Below, piece after piece: positions 1 through 10,546 of a stretch of DNA of 64,000 nt. Within the stretch, counting starts at the first letter, position 1. Every line of letters starts with the position of its first letter. Under the pieces are notes generated by a model. It was not told the origin of the DNA. It ran no database searches and worked only from the letters and a program-made list of their open reading frames with translations. Origin of the DNA: Aristolochia californica. Its lineage: Eukaryota; Streptophyta; Magnoliopsida; Piperales; Aristolochiaceae. The stretch covers positions 23,218,922 to 23,282,921 of the forward strand of contig JARWKL010000013.1 of NCBI GenBank assembly GCA_029961685.1, given 5' to 3'. The translations under genes were made by a program, and so were the position numbers.

Positions 1-1295
1 CACTGTTGATAAATTTTTCCTAAGATAGAAAAAATTAAGCCCGCCAGTTCAGCGCTTAAGTCAAGCCATCTTGGATCGGGCCGAGTTCACCCAGTGATGG
101 GTCAGCACTTGCTCTTGTTATGCTGAGTTAGCTCGGGTCAACTCAAACTTAGTCTACCCGGCCTGGGTCAAACTGATTCGACAAAAAAAAGCCTCCGTAT
201 ACGTGTCTGAGTCCCGAGTTCTATGCCGATTCCTCCCAAAACTTGGCTATATTGGTCTATTATTTGACTCGGTCCAACTCGGTTCTTTGTCTCCGGCTGA
301 TTATTATCATGGATTATTACTCGGATTTGGTGCAACTTTTTTCTTTACTGATGGACTCGCTGCGGACAACTTCATGTGTCCTTATTATTCTTAAGGACCT
401 CTATTATTTATCAATTATCCGCTACTATAAAATTGCACATATGGTGCATATTATTTGGACATTGGCTCATTTTTTATGCTGTTATTGTGTCTCTTTGATT
501 GAGACTTTTTTTATGAAGAAGAAATGCTTGGTTGCTGCTATTGGGTCTCTTTGATTGAGACATTATGTTCTGACTGTTGTTGGCATTGGTTCTTTTGATG
601 CAAAATTTGAATTTCTTAGAAAAATAAATCACATGGTGGCCTTAGCATCGTATTTTCTCTTTAACCATTACCCATTACCCTTTGGCAGTCATTCTTCTAC
701 TATCCTTTATTTGACTCTCACTTACCCTTATTGGCCAACCCTTTTTAAAGCATTGCTTTGGTTGTCCCTTTTATTCATATGAGTGTTTTAAGTCCGTTGA
801 GACTTTTTATTGGTACCCATGGGTCTTTTATCGCCGTCTTGTGAATGATAGACATTACCCACTTTAGTGATTATTGTCACTATATTCGTTCGAAATCCTT
901 CGAGTTTGGTTTCGACTTATGTTTTATTACCCATTTTTACCTTTTGAGAGTTTGTGTCCACTTTCGTACTTATCCTTGGGACACCGTGATGGAGGAGATT
1001 ATTATTATATTTATGTTATTTGGTTCAAGCTGGGATCACTGCCATTACCTCCTAGCTTGAGGGGGGGGGGGGGTTGTTGGAATATATGGTGTAATTAGGG
1101 TGGCACTGATGTAATTAGTTTACGTTTTCTATCTGTTCTTCACTCTTATTAGGGTATACTTGTAATATTGGTAGTTTTGATATCTTTAAATATACTTTAT
1201 TGAAGGGTTTGGATCAAGTTCCACAAACTCCTTCGTGTTTTCTCTCCATGTCTTTTTCTCCATGACCTAAATTCATAGAGTCCTGAAAATCAATA
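1..1295 (+). mobile_element. 3' part of a non-coding LTR retrotransposon (P1)
   Basis: This is the 3' portion of a + strand LTR element whose 5' part lies outside the window. It has no convincing ORF. It starts with a decayed palindrome (8-41), then a stretch rich in GGGTCAA and GACTCGG (60-300), then AT-rich sequence. A polypurine tract at 1057-1073 directly precedes the LTR. The segment 560-1050 matches the internal region of B1 (about 9950-10330) in order and strand, and 1-700 matches the leader of element A (5220-5720, minus). The right edge cuts element A's RNase H, so P1 inserted into A. The lineage cannot be told because no pol is visible. Confidence 0.7.
1075..1295 (+). repeat. 3' LTR of P1
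   Basis: It begins TGTTGGAATATATGG right after the G-rich polypurine tract and ends near AAAATCAATA. Its last 60 bp resemble the end of element A's LTR (6583-6640 on the minus strand), including the CTCCATGA box. The right edge is uncertain by 3 bp (1292 or 1295). The matching 5' LTR lies outside the window, so the target duplication cannot be checked. Confidence 0.65.
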
Positions 1296-1662
1296 CTATA
1301 TGCTTTGTGCTCTCATGGAAGACTAGATTTGATGTGATGTGAATTGTAGCATGATTATCTCATTATAGATTCATAGGAGCTTCTTTGTAAAGACCCAGTT
1401 CAGTTAGGAGAGATCTGATCCATAGGAGTTCACTGACTGTGTGTATCATGGCTCTGTACTCTGCTTCTGCACTTGACCTTGCAACTACATTCTGTTTCTT
1501 GCTCCTCTATGTAACCAACTTTCCTCCAACCATCGTACAATATCCCGAAGTAGATTTTTTGTCATTCGAGGATCCGGCCCAGTTTGCATCTGAGAATCCT
1601 TCGATGTTGAAGTGTCCATGATTGTTATAGAGGAGCCCTCTTCCTGGTGATCCTTTCAGATA
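1296..1662 (-). pseudogene. RNase H of element A, truncated
   Basis: Read on the minus strand in shifting frames, this has the copia RNase H landmarks: LKGSPGRGLL, GFSDANWAG, KKSTSGYC, SKKQNVVARSSAEAEYR and a decayed HITSNLVFHE block. Several frameshifts and stops break it. It continues directly from the RT fragment at 1663-1968 and ends at the P1 insertion. Confidence 0.75.
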
Positions 1663-2600
1663 TCATAATATCCGTTCTAGTGCTTGCCAATAACTAAGTT
1701 GTGGTTTGTGCATCTTTTGACTTACCACACTGACTCCATATGAAATATCTGGCCTCGTTACGCAGAGATAAATAAGTCTTCCCACCAATCTTTGATATTT
1801 TCCAACATCTACTTCTTCTCTAGTACCTGTACATAATTTTGTATTCGAGTCCATAGGAGTTTCTATTGGTCTACATCCCGGCATTCCGTTCTCCTCCAGT
1901 AGGTCAAGGACATACTTCCTTTGAGATAATATAAGTCCATATCTGCATTGTTCTGCTTCAATACCCAAAAACTATTTGAGCAGTCCAAGATCCTTTGTCT
2001 TGAATTCAGTACATATCCTTTCTTTTGTCTTTTGGATGCCCTCAGGATCACTACCAGTTATAATAATGTCATCAACATATACAAATAGAATTACTTTGCC
2101 CTTTGGTGTGTCTTTAATAAAGACGGAGTGATCTTTAGAGCATCTGTGAAATCCAGACCGTGTGAGTGCTTGGCTAAAATTTTCAAACCATGCACGAGGT
2201 GACTATTTGATACCATGAATAGATTTTTGTAGTCGACATACGGACTCCCCCTCAACCACATACCTAGGTGGTTGTTGTATATAAATGTCCTCCTTTATAT
2301 CCCCATTCAGAAAAGCATTTTTGACATCAAGTTGATAGACCTGCCAAGAAGAGTTAGCTGCCAGAGATAATAACAAATGTACCGAGTTTAATTTAGCTAC
2401 TGGAGAGAAGGTTTCTTCTTAATCAATGCCATAACATTGTGTATAGCCTTTAACAACAAGGCGAGCTTTCAACCGAGCCACGGACCCATCCGGATTGTGT
2501 TTCACCGTAAACACCCATTTGCAATCGACAAGTTTCTTATCCAAAGGAAGTGAGACTAGAGCCCATGTCTGATTTTCATAAAGGCCCTACATTTCTTCAT
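1663..2600 (-). pseudogene. Ty1/copia reverse transcriptase of element A
   Basis: The minus strand encodes the catalytic YVDD box in the context LFVYVDDIII (about 2065-2090). The 3' part contains QRKYVLDLLEENGMPGCRPI, then PMDSNTKL and RPDISYGVSVVSQ, the usual C-terminal RT signature. The N-terminal part (2200-2600) is recognisable only in pieces such as a decayed KNAFLNGDI equivalent near 2310. Frameshifts near 1970 and several stops make it a pseudogene although the YVDD motif is intact. Confidence 0.85.
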
Positions 2601-2984
2601 CCATAGCCGTCTTCCACCCTAGATGTTTGAGATCCTCCTAATAGGACTGTGATATAGGTACGGAGGAAATAACCAATAGAAATTGACAACAAACAGGGGA
2701 TTGACAATGATGAGATACAAAGTTTGTTACGGGATGAGAAGTAGAAGGCATGGTGCATGATCTGGGCTCTTTCCTAATAGCAATAGGACGAGTATCATAT
2801 TCTGGGCCAAAAATAATTGGAGAAGATGAACTTACCTCGGTAGGATCCGACAACTTAGCAGGTGTGGTGTCAGCCAGTGTTTCTGGGGGCTGAGTAGTTT
2901 CTGCAGCACGGGGCACAACCAGTCGAGGAGAACCTGTTACTGAAGATAAACTTGGAGGAGCATTATCAGAATAATATGGAGAGT
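2601..2984 (-). pseudogene. Integrase-RT linker region of element A
   Basis: The open stretch 2638-2916 encodes a Pro/Ser/Thr-rich segment with YDTRPIAIRKEPRSC and a VTNFVSHH block. This is the poorly conserved spacer between integrase and RT in plant copia polyproteins. The same landmarks occur in the fragment at 7945-8403 and in element C at 36177-36497. Confidence 0.75.
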
Positions 2985-3985
2985 TTAAAAAAATGTGACA
3001 TTCCTAGACACAAGTAAACGTTGAAGAGAGGGATTATAGGAAACATAACCCTTTTGTGTGTGAGAGTATCCTAAGAAGATACACTTCACAGATTTGGGAT
3101 CAAATTTAGTGTGTTTTGGGGAGGCAATGTGGACAAAAAAATTGAATGCCAAAGGATCATCATCAGGTAATAATAGAGAGTAGGGAGATTTTTCACCAAG
3201 AACGGAAGAGGGTAACCGGTTTATAAGAAAACATGCGGTAAGAACTTCATGTGGCCAATACAAGTATGGAACTTGCTTGACATATAGTAAATCGTGAGCT
3301 ACCTCAAGAATATAACGGTTCTTTCATTCGGCTACACCATTTTGGTGAAGGGTGTAGGTACATGATGTCTGATGAATGATGCCATTTTCCTAACAAAACG
3401 AGTCAAGATCTTTGGATGTGTATTATTTGGCATTATTCGACCGAAGGACTTTAATTTTCTGCCAAATCTGAATGAGTAACATTGCATGAAAAGATTTAAA
3501 TATCAATGGTATTTCAGAACGCTCTTTAAACAAAAATAACCAAGTGGTACGAGTGAAGTCATCAATAAATGTAATAAAATATTTCACTCTAGAAATGTTG
3601 GAGACAGTGAAGGGTCCCACACATCTGTATGAATTAACAAAAAAGGAGAGACACTTTTAATTTCTAGACGAGGTGAGTATGTAGACCTCTGATGTTTACT
3701 CATTTGACATGCTTCACAATGAAGGTCCAACCGTGCTTTAGGGAAAATATAATGAAGAGATTGAGCAGACAAATGTCCCAACCGGTTGTGCCATAACCTG
3801 GTTTCAGTGTGACAGGTGGATGCAGTATTTATTTGTGGGACATCCATGTAGTAGATCCCCCCTTTTTCACAGCCTCCACCAATCAGCCACTTCATTGTAA
3901 GATCCTGAAATATACATGAAGTGGGTGAGAAAGTGATAGAGCAATTAAAATATTTGGTGAGCTGACTAACCGATAAAAGACTCAA
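2985..3985 (-). pseudogene. Integrase and gag-pre-integrase of element A
   Basis: Three minus-strand pieces cover the domain. 3584-3985 has the pre-integrase block (LWHNRLGHLSAQSLHYIFP, a CEACQMSKH motif) and the first catalytic Asp (IHTDVWDPS). 3423-3620 has YFITFIDDFTRTTWLFLF and VLRSNNAK. 2985-3263 has the C-terminal block (HEVLTACFLINRLPSSVL, KCIFLGYSHTQKGY). The second catalytic Asp of the D,D,E triad appears as Asn in RSNNAK. With frameshifts near 3260-3420 and 3600, it is not functional. Confidence 0.85.
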
Positions 3986-4045
3986 AGGGAAAGTAGGAAC
4001 GAAAAGGATATTAGTGAGCAGAGGTGATGGTGTAACAGAAGCGGA

Positions 4046-5095
4046 TCATTTCCCTTGAACTTTAGTTTGTGAACCATCAGCAATGGAAACAAATTTATGT
4101 GAAAGACATGGAGAAACTGAGTATAGTAGATGTCTATTACTTGTAAGATGCTTGCAGGCTCTTGAGTTAATTATCCAGTATGAAGAGGACGCAGAAAACA
4201 TACCTGAAGCGGTGGTGGCAGTGGTGGGTGAAGAAGTACATGGGGAGGACCCCATCATAGTCTTCATTTTTTGGAATACTTTATAGTCTTCATCAGTAAA
4301 AGTATGCTTTGGAGTTGTTGTGGTAGATTGCCCTACTTTTGTATCACTCACTAAGGCTTGGTTAGCCTTATTCTCATTAGCTTTATAACATATTTTGAAA
4401 AAGTGGCCCAATCTACCACATATAGAGCATTCTTTCAGGTGAAAGCATGTGTCTCTAGTGTGGCCATATCCCTTACAATGGGTGTATTCCTTCCCATCTG
4501 TTTGGTCAAAAATAGTCCTTCCACCTCTTCCTCTTCCTCTTCCTCCTCTATAAAATCTGCCTCAGCCTCAGCCTTGGTAAGATAGTGTTCCCCTATGTCC
4601 AAAGTACATAGTTGATGGTATTTCAGTAGTAGAGGGAGAAGCGTTTGGAATACGGAGAAGTGTAGCACAAACATCATAAAAAATGGGAACCACGGAAAAG
4701 CTAAGAAGGTGAGTCTTAGCAACTTCAAGATGCGGTTTAATGTTAGCAAGGCATATGGAAGTAATCAAGGCCTCTTTCTATTTATGTTGGACAGAGATAT
4801 CTGTAGAGGTTGGCTGGGCAAGTTTCCATTCTTTAAGAAAGCCTAAAAAATAGGTCAAATATTCATGTATATTGTCACCTTGTTTGGTGGTAAGCATCCG
4901 TTGTAAAATATCATATGGCCTTTGTAAGTTATCGGATCTTGAATACAACTTGGTGCATGTATTCCAATTTTTTTTAGCCGTCTCTAGAAGAATAACATTT
5001 GCATGTTCCTCCATACTATTGAATAACCATTGATATTTTTTAAGTTCTTCCGCCACGGTGTGCCAACCGTTGAAATTTTTAAGTTCCTCCATCAT
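4046..5095 (-). pseudogene. gag and protease of element A
   Basis: 4778-5095 carries a UBN2-type gag core (WLFNSMEEHANVILLETAKK, then LYSRSDNLQRPYDILQRM). A CCHC zinc knuckle, CSICGRLGHFFKIC, is intact near 4395-4430. 4435-4570 contains an acidic run of Glu and a Lys/Arg linker. The protease signature is broken: the usual WIIDSGA appears as WIINSRA, losing the catalytic Asp and the Gly. The gag N-terminus is missing and replaced by a tandem repeat (5042-5230). Frames are shifted between pieces. Confidence 0.8.
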
Positions 5096-5230
5096 GGTGT
5101 CCCCGTTGATATTTTTTACGAGGTATTAAGTTCTTCCATCATGGTGTCCCAACCGTTGATATTTTTTACGGGGTATTAAGTTCCTCCGTCATGGTGTCCC
5201 AACCATTGATATTTTTTACGAGGTATAATA
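5042..5230 (-). repeat. Short tandem repeat at the gag 5' end of element A
   Basis: Four copies of a unit carrying AAGTTC(C/T)TCC and CATGGTGTCCC start at 5042, 5081, 5128 and 5178, with spacings of 39, 47 and 50 bp. The unit overlaps the gag codons for GWHTVAEELKKYQW and seems to be an expansion of them. The same GGGACACC(A/G)TGATGGAGGA string occurs once in P1 near 977-996. Confidence 0.8.
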
Positions 5231-6570
5231 AGTGATGGTATGAGAAAGGATACTAAGGCCACCTCTCCTTCAATAATAATGTCTCATTCAAAGAGACATA
5301 AGCTGAATATAACATGACCATCTTCCAACACATATAATAAATTTTGTCAAAGGACCCATGAAATAATCCAATGCAAGTATATGTACCAAGGAATAAGCTA
5401 TCAATACTTCAAAATAATAATCCAGCCACTGAAAAATACTGAGTTGTTGCGAGTCAAATAGTAGACTATATAGCCAAGTCATGGTAGAAATATGTATAAA
5501 ACTTGGGACCCGGACCCGTATAATCGATGCAAAAAATAAGTGGCCTGAGTCAAGTTGACCCGGACTCAAGTTGATCCAGATCGGGTTAAGTCAATAACAA
5601 ACAAAAGCAATGCCCAATTAATTCGGCCCGGTCTGACGCATGACTCAGCTCGCTGGGTTGAATCAGGTGTGACCCGACGCTGATTAAATTTTCCTAACTT
5701 AGGAAAAATTTAATCCGGCTACAGTATCATCTTCTTCCCCGCTTCTGCTTTCGAACATAGCGGACAACAGAAAAACGTCCAGTGCATCATTTGGCAAGAT
5801 TTCTCGAAAAATAGTAGCAAGAAACAGAGGATAGATCATTTCAGCAAGACGACTCGATGAAGTCTGGGGTCGTCGTCCCCGACAACATCAATGAAGATTA
5901 CTGGGGAAATTTTCCAAAATCATAATGGAAACAGCTGAGCTTTTCCAAGCTGATTTCAGGCTATGGATGGAAACAACACTGAGAACTTTCTGGCACTGGT
6001 TGCTAGAGAAGAACTTCCAGAAATAATATCAGTCCAGAGAAGAGATTCCATAGGATCCTGCCAAATCAATCAAGTTGATGTATAGAATAGATCACCAAAC
6101 TAGATCACTGAACAAGATCACCAGAGAGTTTCCATCAGGTTATGTCCCAAAGGTAAGAAAAATCAATCTTCCAAGTTTTTTTCCCAGTCATGGCTCAATT
6201 GCGTGGCGACAAATTGGCCAGTTTCACAACCTTGCCAAAGCAAGTGATGGCGATCAGAAGCATGATGGCAACAAGAAGGAAAAGTAGTTCGAGCTAGTGG
6301 CTCTGCCTTCTTGCGTCGATTGCAAGCAGTGCAGATAGAAGGGCTCTGAAGCCGACACCGGTGTGATGTTCTTATGCCGAGTCAACTCGGCTCAACTCAA
6401 ATACGGGGAAAAAATAAGAGTATGTAGTAGGAGAAAATAATGACCAATAAAATAAAAAATGAATTCCAAAGAACTTCCATAAAACTTTAAAAAAAGAACC
6501 ATCAATATAAGAAAGAAAAAATGGGTTTCTGGAATCTTGAAAACCATATTTATGAGTCCTGAAAATCAAT
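5220..6570 (-). other. Non-coding leader of element A
   Basis: This lies between the primer binding site and gag. No long ORF fits it. From its 5' side it holds ordinary AT/GC-balanced sequence (6570-5720), a 34-nt palindrome (5682-5715), a GGGTCAA/GACTC-rich stretch (5500-5680), and an AT-rich part (5220-5500) that matches P1 at 240-700 in the element-sense direction. The 70-aa open stretch at 6075-6287 on the other strand has no recognisable feature and is not called. Confidence 0.6.
5682..5715. repeat. Palindrome with TTCCTAACTTAGGAA core
   Basis: This is an almost perfect inverted repeat centred on a single C, with arms GATTAAATTTTCCTAA and TTAGGAAAAATTTAATC. The same palindrome recurs in each unit of the tandem LTR array (18188-18218, 19658-19688, 21159-21188) and in decayed form at 8-41. 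Confidence 0.85.
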
Positions 6571-6582
6571 GCTCTTATACCA

Positions 6583-7011
6583 TGTTGATTTTGAAGACTC
6601 CATGGATTGAACTCATGGAGAAAAAAAGAAAGACACCCATTGGGAGAAAATAGGAAGAGGTTATGAACTTGATGATCCTAACCCTTCCCCTGAAGCTTAA
6701 TTTATAGATTAATCAAACAACATTATTACAATAATACCCATGAACTTAGGATTGAGGGTGTAGGGTTTTAACCCTAGAACTTAACCTAATTGCATCAATA
6801 CCATCCCTATGAGATGACTCTTTATTTATCATCCTGCCATCATTGTATGGGTTTGTGGGCCTTCGCCTTGATCTATGGGCCTTGAGCCCATCCTATACAT
6901 CTCTTGGATGTATGGGTGTTCCTTGGTCTTATGGGCTTGAACCCATCTTCTAACACACTTGGGACTTGTGGGCCTTCCTTGGTCGTGTGGGCTTGGGCCC
7001 ATCTTCCAACA
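6583..7011 (-). repeat. 5' LTR of element A, with primer binding site at 6571-6582
   Basis: On the minus strand it starts TGTTGGAAGATGGGCCC (7011) and ends AAAATCAACA (6583). It is followed at once by TGGTATAAGAGC, close to the plant initiator-tRNA-Met primer site TGGTATCAGAGC. The U3 part contains several copies of GGCCCACA and GGGCCCAAG. Confidence 0.8.
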
Positions 7012-7206
7012 TAAGTGTTAGAGTTTGGGTGTAATTGGGATAAGGGTAGTTTAATTTTAATTGGGCTATACTACTTTCCTCTATTATAAATAGGGATTCA
7101 TGTACTCTAATTAAAACTATTCAAGAAACTCTCCACTTCTCAACTCGTGAAAAATCTCTCTCTAGCATAAACTCCTTTTCTCTATTTTCTCTTCTCTCTA
7201 CCTGAG

Positions 7207-7293
<87 letters not shown>

Positions 7294-7350
7294 CACTTTT
7301 TTCTTCTCCCTCTCTCACCTTGCTCGAGAATTTAATCATGGGGTCCTAAA
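7012..7350 (+). repeat. Right part of a B-type LTR, interrupted by element A
   Basis: It starts at TAAGTGTTAGAGTTTGGGTG, which is the middle of the LTRs of B1, B2 and the solo LTR, and includes the promoter-like CTATTATAAATAGGG (7081-7095). The missing left part should lie beyond element A, outside the window. The 3' part differs from other B LTRs and runs into a CT microsatellite. Confidence 0.7.
7206..7290. repeat. (CT)n microsatellite
   Basis: Roughly 85 bp of CT dinucleotides with a few TTT interruptions. On the other strand it gives a spurious Arg-Glu ORF. Confidence 0.95.
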
Positions 7351-7689
7351 TTCAACACAATGCAACATACTATTTCTTCCAATAAGTCTAGAATGACTAT
7401 ATGCAAAGGAAATATTGAAAAACCTATATGCAAAGGAAATATTGAAAAATCTGTATGCAAAGGAAATATTTAACTAATCCCATATCCTTGGTCTAGAATG
7501 GCTTGCTTAGTTGATCCTTTGTGTTCTATATTCCACTTTTATTGCTTCCAGTAAAGATAAAGTTAATCACATAAAAAGCCATAAGTATTATGCCAAAGCT
7601 AGTATTTTGACAAACACAATGATTAGTTTAACATCTTTTGAATTTAAGCCCAAGAATCTCTTTGCTAAACTTGTCAAACCATGCCCAAG
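7351..7689. other. No gene seen
   Basis: AT-rich sequence. A short direct repeat with TATGCAAAGGAAATATT occurs three times at about 7397-7470. No coding evidence was found. Confidence 0.6.
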
Positions 7690-8430
7690 GGGACTGTTTT
7701 AAGCCATATATGGATTTTTAAAGGTTGCATACTCTCTCTCTCTCTCTCTCAACCACAAAACCGGATGGTTGTTTTATGTAAACTTCTTCATCGACATCAC
7801 CATCTAGAAAAGCATTTTTTGTATCAAGTTTGTGAAGATTCCATTGGAGAGAAAGTTTCTTTATAATCAATCCCATAGGATTAAGAATAACCCTTGACAA
7901 CTAGTTTTGCTTTAAGATAGGAAATACTTCCATCGGCATTATGTTCACAGTAAAAACCTACTTACATCCAACAGTTTCTTCCCGGGTGGTAAAGTGATGA
8001 GATCCATAGTGTAGTTGAAATGCATAGTTGTCATTTCTTCCTCCATAGCTGCTTTCCATCTTGGATATTGTACGGCTTCTTGAAAATATTTAGGAAGAGA
8101 GGTGAAAGAAATATTTGCAAGGAAGGATTGACAACCTAGAAACAATTTGTGAGTAGAGAGAAAGTTGGAAATAGCATGGAAAGTAGAGGGTCGTGTAGGG
8201 ACACAAGAGCGGGTCTCTTTTTGATGGGCAATGGGACGAGAGTCATACTGAGGAGTACATGGAATAGAAGGACTAGGTGGGGAAGCACTTAACTTATAAC
8301 CAATAGACGACATAGGTGATGGGGGAGACAAAGGAGGAGAAGTGTCTTCGATGGTTGGATGAAGTAATTGGTTGTCCAGAATGTGCACTGGCTGAAAATA
8401 CAAAGCATGATCAATTAATCAAGGGTGTCT
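7690..8430 (-). pseudogene. Ty1/copia pol fragment (linker plus RT N-terminus)
   Basis: 7945-8403 encodes the linker (YDSRPIAHQKETRSC) and the RT entry block with YFQEAVQYPRWKAAMEEEM and ITLPPGKKLLD. 7718-7900 continues with LHKLDTKNAFLDGDVDEEVY and IKQPSGF. The rest of RT, integrase, gag and LTRs are absent. It ends abruptly at the 5' LTR of B1 and does not resume on B1's right side. A short CT run (7734-7751) interrupts it at the left. Confidence 0.85.
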
Positions 8431-8741
8431 TGTTGAAGAGCAGATATGGAAGAGTCTTATATAACTCTCACAATAAGAAGTCTTAAAGGGAAACATTATT
8501 ATGAAAGGTCTCACAAAAGAATTTCAATTAAAAGGTGTTTTAGTTATGTTAATCTTATATTTATGTTCAGTTTTTTAATTATGCTAGGACTTATCTTTAA
8601 GTGTTCGACTTTGGGTGTAATTGGAACAAGGGTAGTTTAATTATAATTAGACTCTACTACTTTTCTCTATTATAAATAGGAACTCATGTACTCAGATTAC
8701 AATAAGTTAGTGAAGTTCTTCTCTCTTCCAAAAATTCATCA
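8431..8741 (+). repeat. 5' LTR of B1
   Basis: It starts TGTTGAAGAGCAGATATGG and ends just before the primer site. It contains the TATA-like CTATTATAAATAGG near 8676-8690. Its partner is at 10547-10857. Confidence 0.85.
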
Positions 8742-10546
8742 TGGTATCAGAGCAAATTCTATGATTTGACTTTGTCAACCCACAAAAAATGTGATCGTTT
8801 TCTAATATATCATCTCTAGTAGTTTAGGTTTGTATTTTATCTTTTTTCTCTCTTCCAAGTCCTTGTACATGTTGTTTTCTTGGATTTTGCACTTTCATAT
8901 TGAGCTTTTCAAATTACAAATTATATATTGACATAAATAAATTTGAGTCTGCCTTCCAACAAAAAAATAATATTTCAACCAATTCTCAATCTGAGTTTTC
9001 TAGAGGGAAATATCGAACTTGGAAGAGCGAATGGTCATGTTGTCCAAAGAAGAAAGAGTAGCCAATTTGGCTATATTACGGAGTTTAAAGTATATCGGAT
9101 TCTTTGTCTCAAAAGAAGTATATTTTATGAAGAGAAGTTATACTTGGATGAATTTTTTTGAATTATAGTTTAATAATGATAAAATTTCATGTCAATCTGA
9201 CTTATATTTAAGGAGATATTCTCAAAGGAGTCGTCAAGGGTCAAACTATAGAATGAAGAGAATTAAGAGGTCATAAAAGATTCAAGAAAAAATCTTTTTG
9301 TGTCAAACTAGGTATCCAATTAAATCTCTTCGAGATTACTTTTTTGAGAATAACCTTTTGTGATTCTATGCTATATTTTTGGATATATTCAAATTAGAAG
9401 TACAAAATGTCAGTTCAGCCGAAAATCTTTCTCTTTTTCTTATTTTTTTCTCCTATTATCTCTCTAGGCATTGGCATGAATGAAGTTTTCTTGCTCCTAA
9501 AATGTGATTTCTTTTGCCAAATTTATCTTCTAATCATAGAGACTTGGTCTGACTTCAACACTATCTTCTTTTTTGAAGCCTCTTTGATCCCAGAAATCTC
9601 TTATCTTTGCAAAGTCTAATTTAGGAAAATGCTACTAATTTAGGGAAATTTTATCATTGGAAAGTTTATGTTTCGATTCTATAGAATTTGGAAAGTATTC
9701 CGTATAGCAATTTATTGAGTATCTGATTAGAAACTTTCCTTACATGGATTGATAAATTTGGAAATAGAAAGTTGTAAGTTAAGTTATGCAATTATCAAAG
9801 TTTCTATTGTCAATGTGGTTTTCAAGTTTTGTCATTTCATTACTTGGTTGTGTATCTTCTACATCATCAACTCCACTCATGAAATTATCTTGAGGTCATA
9901 CTTGATCAAATTTGTTAAGTTATTTTTATATTGTTATAGTCTCCTTCTTATTATCAATATGGTTATTTTTCCCTCGTTACATTCCCCACATACCATTTTT
10001 ATCGATTACCTTTCTCCTTCCATACTTTTTTGATACTCGCATACCCCATTGGGCCAACCACTTGCACACCGCTTTGGTTGGTTTCTCTTTTTATATACAT
10101 ATGGGTGTTTTAAGTACATTGAGACTTTTTTGTAAGTACCCTTAAGTGGGTTTTTATCGTAGTCCTTTGATTGACAAGCGTTATCCTTTTAGTGATTATT
10201 ATCACTACTTTTTTTTTTGAAATCCTATGAGGTTGGTTTTAACATTTTTTTATACATGCATCACCTATCTTATTTTTTGAGATATTTGTTTCAAATTGGG
10301 ATTACACTAATACCTTCCAGTTTTAGAGGGAGAAGTACAAGAAGTACAAGAGAGAGGTATTTTATTCCACATATTGTGGTAATTTTCATGTGACCAAAAT
10401 ATTCAAGAAAAAGGGAGCACAAATGATGAAATTTTTGCATCTATGAAGAACTGCATATGTGAAGTTTTTTTTCAGCACAAGAAAATTGAAAACCGAGAAT
10501 CATTTTTATTGCAAACTGAAGTTATAAACTCCAGCTTGAGGGGGAG

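Larger units (their letters stand above)
1296..7011 (-). mobile_element. Degenerate Ty1/copia retrotransposon (element A)
   Basis: The order on the minus strand is 5' LTR (7011-6583), primer binding site (6582-6571), long non-coding leader (6570-5220), gag, protease, integrase, reverse transcriptase and RNase H. Integrase before RT is the Ty1/copia order. Reading frames carry many stops and shifts, so it is inactive. RNase H is cut by P1 at 1295, and the rest with the 3' LTR lies outside the window. On the right the LTR abuts the middle of a B-type LTR, which shows what A inserted into. Confidence 0.85.

Noticed and set aside
1439..1621. 60-codon plus-strand ORF
   Set aside because: Antisense shadow of the element A RNase H.
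7121..7339. Minus-strand ORF rich in Arg and Glu
   Set aside because: Pure translation of the CT microsatellite; not a protein.
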